DNA from: a virus
IMG/VR virus record: IMGVR_UViG_3300032087_001731
Coordinates: 1-20,536 of that record
DNA: 20,536 bases
Strand: one strand, 5' to 3'
The notes beneath the pieces were generated by a model. That model was not told the origin of the DNA, ran no database searches, and was given only the letters and a program-made list of their open reading frames with translations. Positions 7,907 through 14,350 of this stretch are shown piece by piece (position 1 is the stretch's first letter; each line of letters begins with the position of its first letter). A program made the translations under genes and the position numbers.

Positions 7907-8092
7907 CTACAGTCCTATCAAACGCCAACCGTGATTGGCGATGGCGTTTAGAATAATTGCAAGGCAGGTAGCGATATGAAGGAAGACCCAGACGGATCGA
8001 ATGATGGCGACAGTGTCTGCCTTGTCGTCGTCGTCATATGCCTTCTGTCCTATCGCCTTGCACCAATACTCCCACATCACCAATCCGGCCAT
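7907..8092 (-). CDS. Single-pass membrane protein, 61 aa
   Basis: 61 residues. The first 30 are polar, with an acidic patch (DDDDKAD at about 19-25). One clear transmembrane segment follows at about 33-53 ('SVWVFLHIATCLAIILNAIA'), then a short basic tail. Its ATG lies inside the 3' end of the FkbM methyltransferase gene (16-nt overlap in another frame), and its stop is 2 nt before the next start, in keeping with the dense packing here. The function is not recognised; a membrane-associated phage effector or an accessory to the nucleotide module is possible. Confidence 0.65.
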   Translation of the reverse strand: MAGLVMWEYWCKAIGQKAYDDDDKADTVAIIRSVWVFLHIATCLAIILNAIANHGWRLIGL

Positions 8093-8733
8093 GCTGTCTC
8101 GTCAGGCGTGTAGATGATCTCTGATCCTACGCGGTGCGGGTAGTATTCAAAACTAAAATCTGACAGAGACATGTTGATGGCGTCGGCCACCATCCCGTAC
8201 GACACGCCGTTGCCCTTCACCTCAAGGCACAGGACAGGACGACAACGCTCGATGGTATCCTTTGCACCCCGGAGGACAGCGGGTTCGTGTCCCTCGGCAT
8301 CGATCTTCAGAAAGTCCAGATGCGGCAGGGCGAGTGTGTCGATGGGCACGACCTGTACGAAGTAGGCTGTCCCGTCCGCCTTCTGCCCCGGTGCGGCCAG
8401 TGACCACATTCCTGAGTTGCCCTGACGATTGTGGACCAGCGTCATCATGTCCGATGTCCACGACGCACCCTCGTTCCTGATGGTCACGTTGTCCAGATGG
8501 GTGGTGTTCCGGGTCAGGCACTCGGCGTTCTCAGGGTTTGGCTCCATGGCCCAGACCTCATCGAACTCCTCGGCAAGATGCCGTGTCCATATGCCGACAT
8601 GGGCACCGACATCGAGGGCCAGACGTCGCCGCTTGGTCAGGCCAAGGGCAACCTTCCGTGTCCCGAGTTCGTAGTCGGGACCGGCAAAGTGTGTGTCGGA
8701 ATCGGGGAGCCAGAGGCCGTTAACTTCTTTCAT
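8077..8733 (-). CDS. FkbM-family SAM-dependent methyltransferase
   Basis: 218 residues. SAM-binding motif I is 'LALDVGAHVGIWTRHLA' (about residues 39-55), the acidic residue at the end of strand two is in 'VWAMEPNPEN', and the FkbM hallmark 'LDFLKIDAEGHEPAVLRGA' lies at about 139-157. FkbM enzymes O-methylate small molecules or sugars; in phages they usually lie with glycan-modifying genes. Here the gene sits inside the replication/nucleotide run, between the DUF3310 gene and small membrane and basic proteins, separated from the glycosyltransferases by the reductase. AGGG 7 nt before the ATG supports the start. Its substrate is unknown. Confidence 0.88.
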   Translation of the reverse strand: MKEVNGLWLPDSDTHFAGPDYELGTRKVALGLTKRRRLALDVGAHVGIWTRHLAEEFDEVWAMEPNPENAECLTRNTTHLDNVTIRNEGASWTSDMMTLVHNRQGNSGMWSLAAPGQKADGTAYFVQVVPIDTLALPHLDFLKIDAEGHEPAVLRGAKDTIERCRPVLCLEVKGNGVSYGMVADAINMSLSDFSFEYYPHRVGSEIIYTPDETAWPDW

Positions 8734-8742
8734 TGTTTCGCC

Positions 8743-9012
8743 CTAGTTCACATGCTCGAACGGGTTGATCTTTTCTTTCTCTGCTTCGAGACGGGCAATC
8801 TCACGCTCGGCGTACCACTTGATCTTGTTCAGATCGTACAGCGTTGTCGCACCGTCCTTGCGACCCAGACGATAACACGCCTTGAATATATTCCCGACAG
8901 AAAAATTCATCTCCCGATGCTCAATCAAATCCTGCAACTCGGACGCACCCTCGGGCAGTTCGTAGTAGCTGGTTGACCAGCCGTCAGATTTAACTGTGGT
9001 TGAGGATGGCAT
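8743..9012 (-). CDS. DUF3310-family phage protein (T7 gp1.7-like family)
   Basis: 89 residues from the chosen start. The C-terminal half 'MNFSVGNIFKACYRLGRKDG' followed by 'LYDLNKIKWYAEREIARLE' matches the DUF3310 pattern (N-F-x2-GN-x2-K-x2-R-x-G-K, then a D/E-L-x-K-x3-Y helix). I recall that this family includes part of T7 gp1.7, a nucleotide kinase, so a nucleotide-metabolism role is plausible but not shown. A TTG at 9066 would lengthen the protein by 18 residues. I chose the ATG at 9012 because AAGGA lies 8 nt upstream and the overlap with the previous gene shrinks from 77 to 23 nt. Confidence 0.75.
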   Translation of the reverse strand: MPSSTTVKSDGWSTSYYELPEGASELQDLIEHREMNFSVGNIFKACYRLGRKDGATTLYDLNKIKWYAEREIARLEAEKEKINPFEHVN

Positions 9013-9337
9013 TGATTTTCCTTCTGATGAATGTAGCTTCGCCGGTATTGATAACTTGATGGGCAAACGAACGTACCTGTGTGTAGTCTACTCCTGCCAG
9101 ATCACAGACGGTTACGAAGTCTGCTGCTGTCACACCAACAGTTGCGAACAGCCAACCTTTCGCCCTGTCTCTCTCCAGCACTGCTTCGGCTGATTCATTG
9201 TCGGCCTCGGGCTTGGTTGCGTCAAGCATGGCCTGAAAGATAACAGCCAGAAACAATAACTTATGGGGATCACCTGACGGTGACTGGGAGATTACCTCTA
9301 ACTGATCGTCGAGGTCAACAGAAATCTTCGAGGACAC
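8990..9337 (-). CDS. Phage protein of unknown function, 115 aa
   Basis: 115 residues with a GTG start. The first 20 residues are acidic. The middle is helical ('PHKLLFLAVIFQAMLDATKP'). The last 60 residues ('WLFATVGVTAADFVTVCDLAGVDYTQVRSFA') contain a helix-turn-helix-like pattern, 'FVTVCDLAGVDYTQVRSFAHQVI', which could bind DNA. No family is named. The ribosome binding site upstream of the GTG is weak (A-rich with GAAAG), so the start is uncertain. The gene overlaps the GIY-YIG gene upstream by 23 nt and the DUF3310 gene downstream by 23 nt, so it belongs to the same transcript as the replication nucleases. Confidence 0.65.
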   Translation of the reverse strand: MSSKISVDLDDQLEVISQSPSGDPHKLLFLAVIFQAMLDATKPEADNESAEAVLERDRAKGWLFATVGVTAADFVTVCDLAGVDYTQVRSFAHQVINTGEATFIRRKINAILNHS

Positions 9338-9779
9338 GAGACAGTACTTTCTTTTTTTGTTCTGCTGTCATGAACTCTTTCGGGATGAATCGGATTCTGT
9401 CGATGAACTGGTTATAGAACAGGCGTTCGCCTTCTCCGTCGGTTTCCGTCAAGACATTACAGACATGCTGAAGATGAGTCTCACCGTAGGTCAGCCCACT
9501 TCTGGTATCAAACTCGGCAAGTATTTCAAAGTGAAAGTTACACTTGCCAAGTTGTTTGATGTCCTCGTTTACCAGCTTGGATGAGGAGGTGTACGACTTC
9601 CAGTCAGATACCTTGCCCCGACGTCCTTTGCTGTAACGATGATACTGCTTCTTCCCGATATACCTTCTGCCGGTCAGAACATTTACAATAAGATATACAA
9701 AACCGAATGAGTTGTCCGGGTCCAGTTTCAGACGCTGCGGATTTTTCCAGTGTCCCCTAGAGGGTGACCTCTTCGACAT
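9315..9779 (-). CDS. GIY-YIG-type endonuclease
   Basis: 154 residues. The GIY-YIG core is 'GFVYLIVNVLTGRRYIGKKQ' (Y29 in VYL; Y40-I-G), followed by a basic patch ('YHRYSKGRRGK'), 'WKSYTSSS' and a probable metal-binding glutamate E100 in 'YGETHLQ'. There is no extra DNA-binding domain, so the protein resembles the small Seg-like phage enzymes. It may be a mobile homing endonuclease. Alternatively, since T7 encodes its Holliday-junction endonuclease in this part of its gene order and no such gene is seen here, it may serve as the resolving or host-DNA-degrading nuclease. That last idea is inference. The gene starts inside the 3' end of the preceding nuclease gene (23-nt overlap). Confidence 0.8.
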   Translation of the reverse strand: MSKRSPSRGHWKNPQRLKLDPDNSFGFVYLIVNVLTGRRYIGKKQYHRYSKGRRGKVSDWKSYTSSSKLVNEDIKQLGKCNFHFEILAEFDTRSGLTYGETHLQHVCNVLTETDGEGERLFYNQFIDRIRFIPKEFMTAEQKKKVLSRVLEDFC

Positions 9780-10605
9780 TCGGTGTCTTTTCTACATGGG
9801 TTAAATACTTCACTCCGTTGGCGTACCGGAATCCTCGGAGTCCTGCGCCGCCATTTGCATCGGCCCAGCACTCAAACTTGTGGTCGCAGAAACTGCAACC
9901 CTTCGCCAATCCGAGGTTGCCCGACTTCCCTTCTGGAACCGAATCGTAACATCTCGGAGGTGGCGTATCAGAATTGAGGACGGTTTTGACATGGCTGACC
10001 CGCTCCTCTGCATTGATCATGTGATTGCCGGAGACGGTGCAAACCTTGATCTCACCGGACTCTTTGTTGATGGCAAGGAAGGCGGCGCGGTCATCGCCAC
10101 ATGCCTGTGCGTACCCGCTGATCTGACCGATGTATCCGAACGGGTCGTCGAGGGCCAAGGTCAGGGCGTCTTCGAACTTCTTCATGCCGTACCGTGACGC
10201 CGTCTTGACGTCGGTGATGACGCCATCGATCCGGGCATCCATGTGTCCCTTGATGCCGTCGATCTCGACTTCTTTCTGCTCGTCCTCGACCGAGTGTCCT
10301 GCCTCCTTGATCAGGAACAGGATCAGTGCCTCCATCAGGTGGCCCATCAGGAACTTGATACGCAGACTGTACGGCATGTCGGAGCCGGAGGTCTGTCGGT
10401 TGATGTCGTACCATAGCTGACGGTCGGGCCGTCCCATGTTCGACATACGAAGGGTCTTCGGTTTGTTGGCCGGTTCTCCGATGGAACGTAGCACGGCCTC
10501 GCGCATGTCCGTCATCATCGCCTCGACATTCTCGGGATCAGGATTTGAAATCCCGAGATCAAACGCCGTCTGTAGGTCTTGCGGAATGTCTTCGATGCGT
10601 TTCAT
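9757..10605 (-). CDS. PD-(D/E)XK nuclease, RecB/Cas4 type, with C-terminal cysteine cluster
   Basis: 282 residues. The RecB-nuclease motifs appear in order: 'GHLMEA' (H89, E92), 'GHMDARIDG' (D123), 'TDVKT' (D132, K134) and Q161-x3-Y165 ('GQISGY'). A C-terminal cluster Cys237-x2-Cys240-x5-Cys246 ('CSFCDHKFEC') is the same pattern as the Fe-S clusters of Cas4 and AddB. The N-terminal partner cysteine normally found before 'xRxLWY' is absent here ('PDRQLWYD'), but C219 could replace it. In T7-like phages a 5'-3' exonuclease (gp6) processes replication intermediates; this protein may do that job. ATG 10605 is preferred over TTG 10617 because GAGG lies 7 nt upstream. Confidence 0.85.
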   Translation of the reverse strand: MKRIEDIPQDLQTAFDLGISNPDPENVEAMMTDMREAVLRSIGEPANKPKTLRMSNMGRPDRQLWYDINRQTSGSDMPYSLRIKFLMGHLMEALILFLIKEAGHSVEDEQKEVEIDGIKGHMDARIDGVITDVKTASRYGMKKFEDALTLALDDPFGYIGQISGYAQACGDDRAAFLAINKESGEIKVCTVSGNHMINAEERVSHVKTVLNSDTPPPRCYDSVPEGKSGNLGLAKGCSFCDHKFECWADANGGAGLRGFRYANGVKYLTHVEKTPNVEEVTL

Positions 10606-10623
10606 GCTGTGCCTCAATTAGTT

Positions 10624-10648
10624 GGGGGTTTGTAGGACAGGTACCCCC
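10624..10648. repeat. Stem-loop C (6-bp G/C stem), left member of a duplicated hairpin
   Basis: The arms GGGGGT and ACCCCC flank a 13-nt loop. On the minus strand it reads GTCCGGGGGTACC..., sharing most of its sequence with the hairpin at 10723-10745. It lies just upstream of the nuclease ribosome binding site. There is no U-tract after it on either strand, so it is not a classical terminator. Confidence 0.6.
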
Positions 10649-10681
10649 GGACCTGCTGGAACGTTGTTCGTGGCAACGCCC

Positions 10682-10716
10682 TTTCAGATGGTTGGGAAAG
10701 TCAAAACCATCTGAAA
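10682..10716. repeat. Perfect 12-bp inverted repeat between ssDNA-binding protein and nuclease genes
   Basis: TTTCAGATGGTT is followed by an 11-nt loop and its exact complement AACCATCTGAAA. The stem is flanked by two related G/C hairpins, and the 153-nt gap (10606-10758) holds no gene. Without a T-run the structure looks more like an mRNA-stabilising or processing element, or a protein- or replication-related site, than an intrinsic terminator. Confidence 0.75.
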
Positions 10717-10722
10717 TTAGGT

Positions 10723-10745
10723 GGGGGTGGATGACGGGCACCCCC
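10723..10745. repeat. Stem-loop A (7-bp G/C stem), right member of a duplicated hairpin
   Basis: The arms GGGGGTG and CACCCCC enclose a 9-nt loop. The minus-strand sequence begins GTCCGGGGGTGCC, matching the hairpin at 10624-10648. It starts about 13 nt downstream of the ssDNA-binding protein stop codon in the transcribed direction. Confidence 0.65.
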
Positions 10746-10758
10746 GGACCCGGACTTA

Positions 10759-11259
10759 CTATGCTGAGAAAGATGCCCCATCATTGAGGGCCGCAAGTTC
10801 GGCCATCGGGTCTGATGTTGCCCCTGCATACGGCACAAGGTCAATCACCTGAACGGCATTGAAACGGGCCGAGGTCGTGCCATACTTCTTGAAGGTTTTT
10901 GCGAAGTACACCACATTCACCGTCGATCCATTGCCGATGAGCGTTGTCTTCGGAACGGCGTTCATCTCGGCGTCAACAACCTTCGGTTCGAAAGGAACCT
11001 GAATGTTTTCCCCGTCGGGGTCTTCTGGGTTCGTTGCCCATTCTGTCGCCGGATGCTTGAAGGTAATACACGGGGTATAGTCCTTCTTTGCGTGACTGTG
11101 GACGATCTTGTCTCCCAGACCCTGTGCGGTCAGTTCGGCAATGTCATCGTCCGACAACGGACCAATGTCGATAGAGTATTGGTAGTTGTCAGGGTACTTC
11201 GGGCTGTTGGCGGCTTCGTGTACCTTGGCCCAGTGTGCAGTTCCAGTAATTGTAGCCAT
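10759..11259 (-). CDS. Putative phage ssDNA-binding protein
   Basis: 166 residues from the chosen start. The N-terminus 'MATITGTAHWAKVHEAANSP' then 'YQYSIDIGPLSDDD' is how phage ssDNA-binding proteins of the gp2.5-like OB-fold type commonly begin. A later 'NAVPKTTLIGNGSTVNVVYFAK' and 'FNAVQVIDLVPYAG' complete the strand-rich pattern. The protein would coat single strands at the fork and coordinate the polymerase and primase-helicase. The usual strongly acidic C-terminal tail is missing (it ends 'AALNDGASFSA'), so I am not fully sure of the class. The ATG at 11259 follows AAGGA at 11 nt; a longer start at 11316 would translate through a stem-loop and gives non-protein-like sequence. Stem-loops flank the gene on both sides, which suggests separate mRNA handling. 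Confidence 0.7.
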   Translation of the reverse strand: MATITGTAHWAKVHEAANSPKYPDNYQYSIDIGPLSDDDIAELTAQGLGDKIVHSHAKKDYTPCITFKHPATEWATNPEDPDGENIQVPFEPKVVDAEMNAVPKTTLIGNGSTVNVVYFAKTFKKYGTTSARFNAVQVIDLVPYAGATSDPMAELAALNDGASFSA

Positions 11260-11289
11260 TTGATTTGGTTTCCTTCGGGTTTCTGGGGG

Positions 11290-11315
11290 TGTGCGAGGCC
11301 CCTCTGTATCGCACA
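11290..11315. repeat. Stem-loop in the leader of the ssDNA-binding protein gene
   Basis: TGTGCGA and TCGCACA, a 7-bp perfect stem, enclose 12 nt. The element lies 31 nt upstream of the start codon, on the transcript between the 73-aa gene and the ssDNA-binding protein gene. Confidence 0.6.
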
Positions 11316-11320
11316 ATCTA

Positions 11321-11347
11321 ACTTCTAGCAGTTCTCGGACTAGAAGT
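11321..11347. repeat. Stem-loop overlapping the stop codon of the 73-aa gene
   Basis: ACTTCTAG and CTAGAAGT, an 8-bp perfect stem, enclose 11 nt. The TAG stop of the 73-aa gene lies within one arm (11340-11342). No U-tract follows, so a terminator is not supported; an RNA processing or stabilising hairpin is possible. Confidence 0.6.
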
Positions 11348-11561
11348 CAAACCTTTCTTGATGACGATGAATGTCATCCAATTCCTTGATGTCTTCCATG
11401 AAATCCTTGTAGTCCTCGTGGACGCTATAGAACTTCAGCACTTTCTTCATTGCCTTGATTGGCACGTCGGGGGTGTTGTAGTTGCGTCGGATGAAATCGC
11501 GTAGCGATGCGGCAACAACCTCATCGACCCAGTCGTCATCTAAGTTTACTTCGATCTTCAT
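11340..11561 (-). CDS. Small acidic phage protein of unknown function, 73 aa
   Basis: 73 residues. The opening 'MKIEVNLDDDWVDEVVAASL' followed by 'RDFIRRNYN' is a pattern seen in small conserved phage proteins; the rest is helical and charged ('MKKVLKFYSVHEDYKDFMED'). There are no Cys or membrane segments. The ATG at 11561 overlaps the preceding stop (TGATG) with GAGG 7 nt upstream; a GTG one codon earlier is possible. Its place between the nuclease-like 160-aa protein and the ssDNA-binding protein suggests a replication accessory, but no function can be read from the sequence. Confidence 0.7.
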   Translation of the reverse strand: MKIEVNLDDDWVDEVVAASLRDFIRRNYNTPDVPIKAMKKVLKFYSVHEDYKDFMEDIKELDDIHRHQERFDF

Positions 11562-12043
11562 CACGCTGCCTCTTCCAGTGGTTTAAGTTTTGTAAAGTGA
11601 ACGATCCAAGCAGGGTCACCCGGCCCGAGTACGTTAGCGATCTGCTCCTTGGTGCGCCAATACTTGTCTGTCATGGCCTCGGCCCCGTCGAAGTGTCCGA
11701 CAACCGTTGCCGATGTGTGATCCCTAGCAACATGAACAAAGCCATACAGACCGGGCACATCGCCGGGACGGAGAATCATATGACCTAATGAATAACTGCT
11801 GCGGACATGGGTGTCGCCGACGTCAGGTCGCTTGAACTGGTTGATGTTGGGGACGAACTTTCTGCCCGTGGCCTTGGCGTAGGCCATCTCCCCCATGACA
11901 CCAAGTATCTCGTTCTTAGCTTCATATCCACGACCTGTTGCGTTGCCGGGATTTAGTCCCTGACGGCGCGACTCATCATAGATGTCTTGGGCTACCTGCT
12001 TGGCGTATTCGATATCTTCGGGCGTGAACTTTACACGTTTCAT
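11561..12043 (-). CDS. Putative nuclease-fold phage protein, 160 aa
   Basis: 160 residues. After a helical N-terminus the segment 'ILGVMGEMAYAKATGRKFVP' and then 'RPDVGDTHVRSSYSLGHMIL' resembles the arrangement G-x2-GE-x-A...D-x-G...V-(R/K)-S found in phage proteins of a restriction-endonuclease-like fold. E, D and a basic residue (R instead of K) are in the expected order, but catalysis is not certain. The end reads 'YWRTKEQIANVLGPGDPAWIVHF'. The ATG at 12043 overlaps the polymerase stop (TGATG) and has GGAG 8 nt upstream, so it is preferred to the upstream ATG at 12079. Its place right after the polymerase gene suits a replication or recombination role. Confidence 0.65.
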   Translation of the reverse strand: MKRVKFTPEDIEYAKQVAQDIYDESRRQGLNPGNATGRGYEAKNEILGVMGEMAYAKATGRKFVPNINQFKRPDVGDTHVRSSYSLGHMILRPGDVPGLYGFVHVARDHTSATVVGHFDGAEAMTDKYWRTKEQIANVLGPGDPAWIVHFTKLKPLEEAA

Positions 12044-13782
12044 CAGTGTGTCTCCGACCAGTTGTGACCCACCTTCCAATCACAGTCGAGTGGGCAGTTG
12101 AATTGTAGCTGCTCGGCCACAGCCTGTACAGCATTCTTCGAGATGAGTCCGATCTCCTCGGGATCGAGACTGGCATCGGCCTCGATGCAGAGTTCGTCGT
12201 GAATCATGGCTACGATGTTCGCCCCCGGCGGCAACGTCTCGTGTACGTTGATCAGCCACTGCTTGGCGATGACCGCAGCACATGATTGGAGCAGCGTGTT
12301 CAGTGCTGCATGTTCTGAGCGGATGCGGAGGCGTCGTCCGTCGATGCCTTGGATAGTACCTGCCCCGGCTGCTTGGGTAACTCTTCGGTGTAACGAAGCA
12401 AATGATGGCATACCACGGAGATAGCGTTGCCTAATTGCATTACCTTCTTCTGGTCCGCCTCCGACAATTGTTCCCAGCTTGGCATTTCCTGCCCCGTATA
12501 GCAGAGCGTACGTGAAAGTCTTTGCTCCAGCCCGTGTAGGCAATCCTGCAAGTTGCTGAGTTCTTGTGTGAACGTCTCCATTGATAAGTTCCTCCGTGTA
12601 GTCCTTGTCGTTCAGGTAGTGGGCAAGGCATCGAAGCTCGATACCTGCAAGGTCAGTGCCGATGAGTTGTCGTCCCGACGGCACAGTCCAGCACGACCGG
12701 CACTCCGAGCCGTACTCTGATTGCGGCCCCGGCACCTGTTGTAGGTTAGGCCCGGTGCAGGACATGCGGTGGGTGATGGCACCAAGTGTCAGGTAGCCAC
12801 AACGGACACGGCTGTCCGACGATACCTTGTCGAGCCATGACGACACCTGCGCCACCCGCTTCTGTAGCAGAAGGTAACGGGCAATCTTCTGAGCAAGGGG
12901 TAGGTCAATGGCCGACAGCGTGGCCTCATCGACGATGGGCTGTCCCTTCTCGGTCCGTTTCCGGGGAACCCACCCCTGTCGCTGGAGACGGTCGGCAATC
13001 TGCTGACGACTGGCAAGGTTGAATGTCTGCCACTCTATGGCTGTGTGTTCACCACCGCAGACGGACGGATCGTTGAGATGCTTCAGCCCGACAGACGATA
13101 GGGTTCCGTCCTTCCGATACTTGGGGGTGACAAGGCGACGAGGCTTGGGAATGTCGGGCAGACCGGACAGAACCTCGGCCTCGATCTCGGCAACCTCATT
13201 GGACAGGGTGGCAACAAGAGTTGCCGCCCGTGGCTGGTCGAGATAGTAGCCATGATCTTCGACCGAGTTCATCACGGCACGGACACGATGCTCCATGGTC
13301 AGTGCTGCCTTCCATGATGCACCAGCAGCAGACCTGTCCATCTGGTACGCCTCGCCCTGTAGGTGCTTAAGTACACGGTGTGTCAGGTCCACGTCCTGTC
13401 GGCAGTACTCAATCATCTCGGCTGTTGCCCCGAGGCTCCAGTCGTGGAAGTCGATCTTGGCATCGTCGAGTCTGGCACCCCATGCCCGGAGACTGTGTCC
13501 GCCGGGACGATCAGGCCAGAGAAGCTGACTGATCAGCATGGTGTCTCGAACCTTGGCGAGGTCGAGGTCGGCGTCCAGCAGACGATGGATGACTGGGATG
13601 TCGAAGTTCACGGCGTTGTGTCCGTACATCCAGTCGAAGGACCGGAGGTAGTCGGGCAGTTCTGCCATGTTCTCTGAGGTGAATGTCCGACGATCCTCGG
13701 TGCCGACCACACGGGTACAGGCAACGTGGATGACCGTAGCATCGAGGTCATCCGTCTCAATGTCTACGATGACGTCAGACAT
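12043..13782 (-). CDS. Family A DNA polymerase with 3'-5' exonuclease (T7 gp5-like)
   Basis: 579 residues from the chosen start. The N-terminal exonuclease carries motifs 'VIVDIETDD' (Exo I), 'YGHNAVNFDIP' (Exo II) and 'YCRQDVDLTHRV' (Exo III). The polymerase domain has motif A 'LIGTDLAGIELRCLAHYL', motif B 'RAGAKTFTYALLYGAG' and motif C 'MIHDELCIEA'. In motif B the residue equivalent to E. coli Pol I position 762 is Tyr, as in T7, a state usually linked to lytic phages. ATG 13782 has AGGA about 8 nt upstream and lets the protein begin at the exonuclease domain, as in T7; a start at 13839 would add 19 residues without a good ribosome binding site. The gene is coupled to its neighbours by an 8-nt overlap upstream and TGATG downstream. 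Confidence 0.95.
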   Translation of the reverse strand: MSDVIVDIETDDLDATVIHVACTRVVGTEDRRTFTSENMAELPDYLRSFDWMYGHNAVNFDIPVIHRLLDADLDLAKVRDTMLISQLLWPDRPGGHSLRAWGARLDDAKIDFHDWSLGATAEMIEYCRQDVDLTHRVLKHLQGEAYQMDRSAAGASWKAALTMEHRVRAVMNSVEDHGYYLDQPRAATLVATLSNEVAEIEAEVLSGLPDIPKPRRLVTPKYRKDGTLSSVGLKHLNDPSVCGGEHTAIEWQTFNLASRQQIADRLQRQGWVPRKRTEKGQPIVDEATLSAIDLPLAQKIARYLLLQKRVAQVSSWLDKVSSDSRVRCGYLTLGAITHRMSCTGPNLQQVPGPQSEYGSECRSCWTVPSGRQLIGTDLAGIELRCLAHYLNDKDYTEELINGDVHTRTQQLAGLPTRAGAKTFTYALLYGAGNAKLGTIVGGGPEEGNAIRQRYLRGMPSFASLHRRVTQAAGAGTIQGIDGRRLRIRSEHAALNTLLQSCAAVIAKQWLINVHETLPPGANIVAMIHDELCIEADASLDPEEIGLISKNAVQAVAEQLQFNCPLDCDWKVGHNWSETH

Positions 13783-14350
13783 GTTGTATCCTGTCGGCGT
13801 GTCGATGCAGGGCAGATCGAAGAGGCTCCGTCTGCTCATCGGCTATCTCACGTACATGAGATGACTTTGCATCCCGATATGCCCGACTCGCCTCCTCAAC
13901 CGTGTCGTACAAACCTATATGCGTCCGAACGCCTCTCATATTACGATGTACCTGATACTTTTTAGCAGGTTTGTGCCACGACACACCTTGTGGATACTTG
14001 CCTCGTCTTGAGGCATTGTCGAGCAATAGTTTGTTCAGTGCCGGGGTGATAAACAGGCATCGGTCGGGGGCGTAGATTTTATTTCCGGGCAGGAGGATGT
14101 CTTTATCTAGCTGCTTACCTTCCCATTCCTGCTCCTCCATCCATGACTTGAAGACCGAAAACCGTAACCATTCTTCGCATACTGATGTCCCAATATACGT
14201 TGGCTTACGTTTATGATACAGTGGATCATAGGATCGATTAAGCATACTGGTCCACGCCCTGTAGTACGGGTCACGAACTTCCCGACCATCAACTACAATC
14301 CACGTTGAGGCATCAACGTCGTTGATTCCATGTCCCTGTACAAGTCTCAT
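13775..14350 (-). CDS. AP2-domain putative homing endonuclease
   Basis: 191 residues. The C-terminal part 'GVSWHKPAKKYQVHRNMRGV' then 'HIGLYDTVEEASRAYRDAK' (about 122-165) is an AP2 DNA-binding domain. The N-terminal part 'YYRAWTSMLNRSYDP', 'TSVCEEWLRFSVFKSWMEE', 'LDKDILLPGNKIYAPDRCLF' resembles the catalytic portion of phage HNH/AP2 homing proteins, but a full HNH triad is not obvious. It stands between the primase-helicase and polymerase genes, a classic spot for a free-standing homing endonuclease, yet is tightly coupled (ATGA with the helicase stop, 8-nt overlap with the polymerase) and leaves both neighbours whole. Its AT content looks somewhat higher than that of its neighbours, which suits a later arrival. 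Activity is unproved. Confidence 0.75.
   Translation of the reverse strand: MRLVQGHGINDVDASTWIVVDGREVRDPYYRAWTSMLNRSYDPLYHKRKPTYIGTSVCEEWLRFSVFKSWMEEQEWEGKQLDKDILLPGNKIYAPDRCLFITPALNKLLLDNASRRGKYPQGVSWHKPAKKYQVHRNMRGVRTHIGLYDTVEEASRAYRDAKSSHVREIADEQTEPLRSALHRHADRIQHV

Noticed and set aside
10624-10745. Hairpins as intrinsic terminators
   Set aside because: No run of T follows any stem on either strand.
13783-13839. Upstream ATG for the DNA polymerase
   Set aside because: It adds 19 residues without a good ribosome binding site, while ATG 13782 has AGGA and starts at the exonuclease domain.
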